Made by a program: the position numbers and the translations under genes | Shown here: piece after piece, positions 61,369 to 64,000 of the stretch | Layout of the letters: each line of letters opens with the position of its first letter | Numbering within the stretch: position 1 is the stretch's first letter | The notes under the pieces: generated by a model | What the model was told of the DNA's origin: nothing | Database searches by the model: none | Seen by the model: only the letters and a program-made list of their open reading frames with translations | Source: Hypomesus transpacificus | Lineage: Eukaryota > Chordata > Actinopteri > Osmeriformes > Osmeridae | Assembly (NCBI RefSeq): GCF_021917145.1 | Contig: NC_061062.1 | Location: 948,186-1,012,185 of the forward strand | Reading direction: 5' to 3' | Length of the DNA: 64,000 nt

Positions 61369-62870
61369 CAGGGTAACCCTCCTATGGACCGCTGCCCCCT
61401 AGTGGTGGAGGGTGTGTTGCACTGCCCTATTCTGCTACGTGTTGACTTAGCCTAGCGTTTGTAATATGAGGATGTTTTGTTCACCTGTAAAAGCTGCACC
61501 CACAGAGCTTCTCTGTGTTGTTCACTGTTGACAGATAGGCCATGGACTATCTGTGGACTGCCAGCATGGAAAGGGCTGTTGAAAGGCTTGTGGAGTTGGA
61601 TGACATGTGATATTATTGATGTTATTTTGATGATGACGATGTTATGATACTACTGATATATCAAAAATGGGCCACTTTTGTTGCCGTAATGTATTTTTGA
61701 AATGTATTCATTTGATAAATGTTTTATAGCTGTTTCCACTGTCCCTAATACGAGTGATAATTAAAAACCAACTGCTGTTAAACAACAAGCTGTCTTCCAT
61801 TTGAGGTGAGTTGTGATGGTTAGATTTCATGAGGGCAAGATTCCATCATGAAACTGTGGAAACCCAACTTAACTAATAACGCGTGAAAACAAACCCAGCC
61901 AATCATTATCAAACAATGATGGTTCAGTCACTTATAATTCTCAGATTCTTTTTTATTGATGATTTATTTTATTTTTGGGGGATGTAGGTCTTGCTAGCTG
62001 GAAGTAAAATATCCAACTCAACATGCTGTTCTTGTTTGCTGTCTGATTTTCTATTATTTTCAAGGATTATCTTGGTGCCACTCAGTGTTGCAGTGAATTG
62101 ATGTTTAAAAGAGTGAAACTGATACAAAACTGTTTTGTACATTTGGGATACAAAATAAAAGTTTGTATTTAATTTAAATTGAATTCAATGCCTTATAATC
62201 CACTAGCCTACAAAATTTACCAGAATAGATTTTGAGTGAGGCCCCGGTCTGTGGAGAGATAGTTGAAGCAGTCATTCATATTTGATCACATTCTAAGAAT
62301 ACAGGTAATTAGTTGATAAATGATTGATAGCTAGAAACTGATACAGGTAATAGAATTACCAAAAAATAGTATATTATATAGATCATAATATATTTTTCAA
62401 TGTCTTTGATGGAGACATGACATACATATTAGCAGGTTATGTTATAGAAATGTTCCTCAGAAACTTGGAGAACAAATGTTCCATTGCTCTAATACCCTAA
62501 TGTAAAGGTAATGCATACAGGCAGACACATTTTTCTCTAAATTAGATTATTTTGCTTTATATTGCCTCCTTATGAGTTTATATAAGTGATGTTCTGCATA
62601 CATGGGTTTACAAACTGAAACATGAGTCTGTCTACTTCAGTCTGAGTGAGAGTATAGTATGTCAATTGTGTATCAGTTTCCTGCCCAGCAACCTGATCCT
62701 CAGGGAGGCAGTTCCCCAGTGTGAAGGCAAGCGGCCGGAGGCAGGTGTCTGGAGGCAGGCGGCTGGAGGCGGGCTTCCCAGGCTTGTATAGTCCCTGCTT
62801 CTCTTCCTGGTCAGTTTAGAGGAAGAGCAGCGTTAAGAGGAAGAGCAGCGTTAAGAGGAAGAGCATCGGC
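61369..62870. other. RAB15 3' UTR and GPX2 upstream region
   Basis: AATAAA at 62153-62158 (and an ATTAAA near 61762) may end RAB15 transcripts. The GPX2 promoter must lie in the last few hundred bases; a GGAGGCAGG repeat (62735-62775) and a triplicated GTTAAGAGGAAGAGCA unit (62818-62866) stand just before its start codon. Confidence 0.55.
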
Positions 62871-63610
62871 ATGACGTTCATCGCCAAGACCTTCTACGAC
62901 CTGAGAGCCACGACGCTGGAGGGCGATGCGGTGGACTTTAACGTGTTCAGGGGGCGGGTGGTGCTGATTGAGAATGTGGCGTCTCTCTGAGGGACCACCA
63001 CCCGGGACTACAGCCAGCTCAACGACCTCCAGCGGAGGTACCCTCATCGGCTGGTGGTTCTGGGGTTCCCCTGCAATCAGTTTGGCTACCAGGTCAGTGT
63101 GGAGACTGGAGTGTCTATAAGGTCACACTAAACCTTCTTGTGTCCTGTCTATAAGGCCATTCACCTTGATCCTCCACAAAAGGAGTTTTAAAAATACATT
63201 ATCTGTTGAATACACATGTTCATACTGTAGAGGATTTCTTGTTTGTTTTTTAACAGGAGAACTGCAGTAATGGAGAGATCCTGAACTCGCTGAAGTTTGT
63301 CCGACCAGGAGATGGCTACCAGCCTGGCTTCACCATCTTTGAGAAGTGTGATGTGAACGGCACATCCACCCATCCTGTCTTTGCGTATCTGAAAGACAAA
63401 CTTCCCTACCCCGAGGATGACCCCCACTCTCTCATCCAGGACCCCAGGTTCCTCGTCTGGAGTCCCGTCACCAGAACTGACATCTCCTGGAATTTTGAAA
63501 AGTTCCTTATTGGGCCGGAAGGAGAGCCTTTTAAGAGATACAGCAAGAAATTTCCCACCATTGATATCGAACCTGACATCCAAAGACTGCTGAGACTAAC
63601 CAAGACCTGA
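62871..63610 (+). CDS. gpx2: GPX2, glutathione peroxidase 2 (selenoprotein)
   Basis: Two exons, 62871-63092 and 63257-63610, encode 191 residues (human 190) when the TGA at 62988-62990 is read as selenocysteine 40. Flanks [25 protein letters not shown] and [12 protein letters not shown] are those of the family and provide the catalytic Sec, Gln, Trp and Asn. The enzyme reduces H2O2 and organic peroxides with glutathione; GPX2 is the cytosolic, gut-epithelial form, and [11 protein letters not shown] at the start, without a signal peptide, separates it from GPX3. Position beside RAB15 matches human GPX2. The TGA is not a defect: a SECIS hairpin lies in the 3' UTR. An ATG with good context at 62871 begins the frame. 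Confidence 0.96.
62988..62990 (+). other. gpx2: Selenocysteine codon (TGA) of GPX2
   Basis: The TGA follows GCGTCTCTC (ASL) and precedes GGGACC (GT), exactly where all selenium-dependent glutathione peroxidases carry Sec. The frame remains open after it to the splice site. Confidence 0.95.
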
Positions 63611-63675
63611 AAATAGCCCAGTCATGATGACTTCACATCCATAATAGATTTAGAAATAGTGACATCCATCTTTTT

Positions 63676-63747
63676 GAGTTTTACTAAATGAAGGTAATGT
63701 TCTAAACTATGATGTGAGTATTATCTGATGCCTTGTAAATACTTGAG
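63676..63747 (+). promoter_or_regulatory. SECIS element in the GPX2 3' UTR
   Basis: The kink-turn strand ATGA is at 63688-63691 and TGAT at 63726-63729. Between them GGTAATGTTC pairs with GAGTATTATC (ten pairs with G-U), and the apical loop begins with AA at 63704-63705. Below the core, AGTTTTAC pairs with GTAAATACT with one bulge. All this was paired by eye. Confidence 0.85.
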
Positions 63748-63765
63748 ATTTGGATGCCACTATAG

Positions 63766-63771
63766 ATTAAA
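63766..63771 (+). promoter_or_regulatory. ATTAAA polyadenylation signal of GPX2
   Basis: ATTAAA lies 20 bases after the SECIS element, leaving a short 3' UTR of about 180 bases that includes the whole hairpin. Confidence 0.6.
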
Positions 63772-64000
63772 CATGTGTTAGCACTAGAAGCTTTGTATTT
63801 CAATTATTATTGTATTTGACTATATAACTCATTATTAAAATGCTATTCAACAGATAACTTAACACCTGGTTTTAAATACTCCTTGTATTATAAATACTTT
63901 TCTCTACATTTGCCTATGGCTCGCCAGCAGATGGTGCTACAGATTAACTGATGGTTTTAACTGACAAATAATTGTGTGAATACTTTTATCTCTTGATATA
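63772..64000. other. Downstream of GPX2
   Basis: AT-rich sequence to the end of the window with no recognised feature. Confidence 0.5.

Noticed and set aside
62871-63610. GPX2 as a pseudogene because of the in-frame TGA
   Set aside because: The TGA is at the invariant selenocysteine position and a SECIS hairpin follows in the 3' UTR.

Overview
This window is nuclear DNA of a ray-finned fish, almost certainly a teleost. Its genes have many small exons with standard GT-AG introns. A tRNA-derived SINE with the tail common in fish sits in one intron, and palindromic MITEs and microsatellites are plentiful. No bacterial, viral or retroviral gene was seen. Exons were read by eye from protein similarity, reading phase and splice sites.

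Layout. 1-497 (+): 3' end of a gene I cannot name. 498-6137: no gene beyond its 3' UTR. 6138-19151 (-): CCDC9B, coiled-coil domain containing 9B; several middle exons are unsettled. 19152-22249: intergenic with two MITEs. 22250-23004 (+): a small TATA-driven gene that I do not recognise, encoding a 70-residue Gly/Lys/His-rich repeat protein. 23971-25524 (-): AKAP5-like kinase anchor protein in one coding exon. 27302-41129 (-): complete MTHFD1 in 27 coding exons, 934 residues. 41450-47260 (+): SUSD6, head to head with MTHFD1, with a duplicated pair of sushi exons. 48479-50016 (-): SLC10A1, a sodium/bile acid cotransporter. 53395-56664 (+): MAX. 58351-61368 (+): RAB15. 62871-63610 (+): GPX2, a selenoprotein with an in-frame TGA and a SECIS hairpin in its 3' UTR.

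The neighbours fit known vertebrate synteny. From memory of the human map, MTHFD1-AKAP5, SUSD6-SLC10A1 and MAX-RAB15-GPX2 all lie on 14q23-q24; FNTB, which lies between MAX and RAB15 in human, is absent here. CCDC9B comes from a different human block (15q15). The genes do not form one pathway: they cover folate metabolism, kinase anchoring, membrane immune regulation, bile acid uptake, transcription, vesicle traffic and peroxide removal.

The most unusual signals are: (1) the uncharacterised His/Gly/Lys repeat gene; (2) minisatellites that begin within a few bases of 5' splice sites in MTHFD1 and RAB15, twice copying the splice donor itself; (3) a mosaic, partly identical duplication of sushi exons in SUSD6; (4) a 72-bp, 96% identical inverted repeat flanking MTHFD1 exons 2-5; (5) a by-eye complete SECIS element in GPX2.
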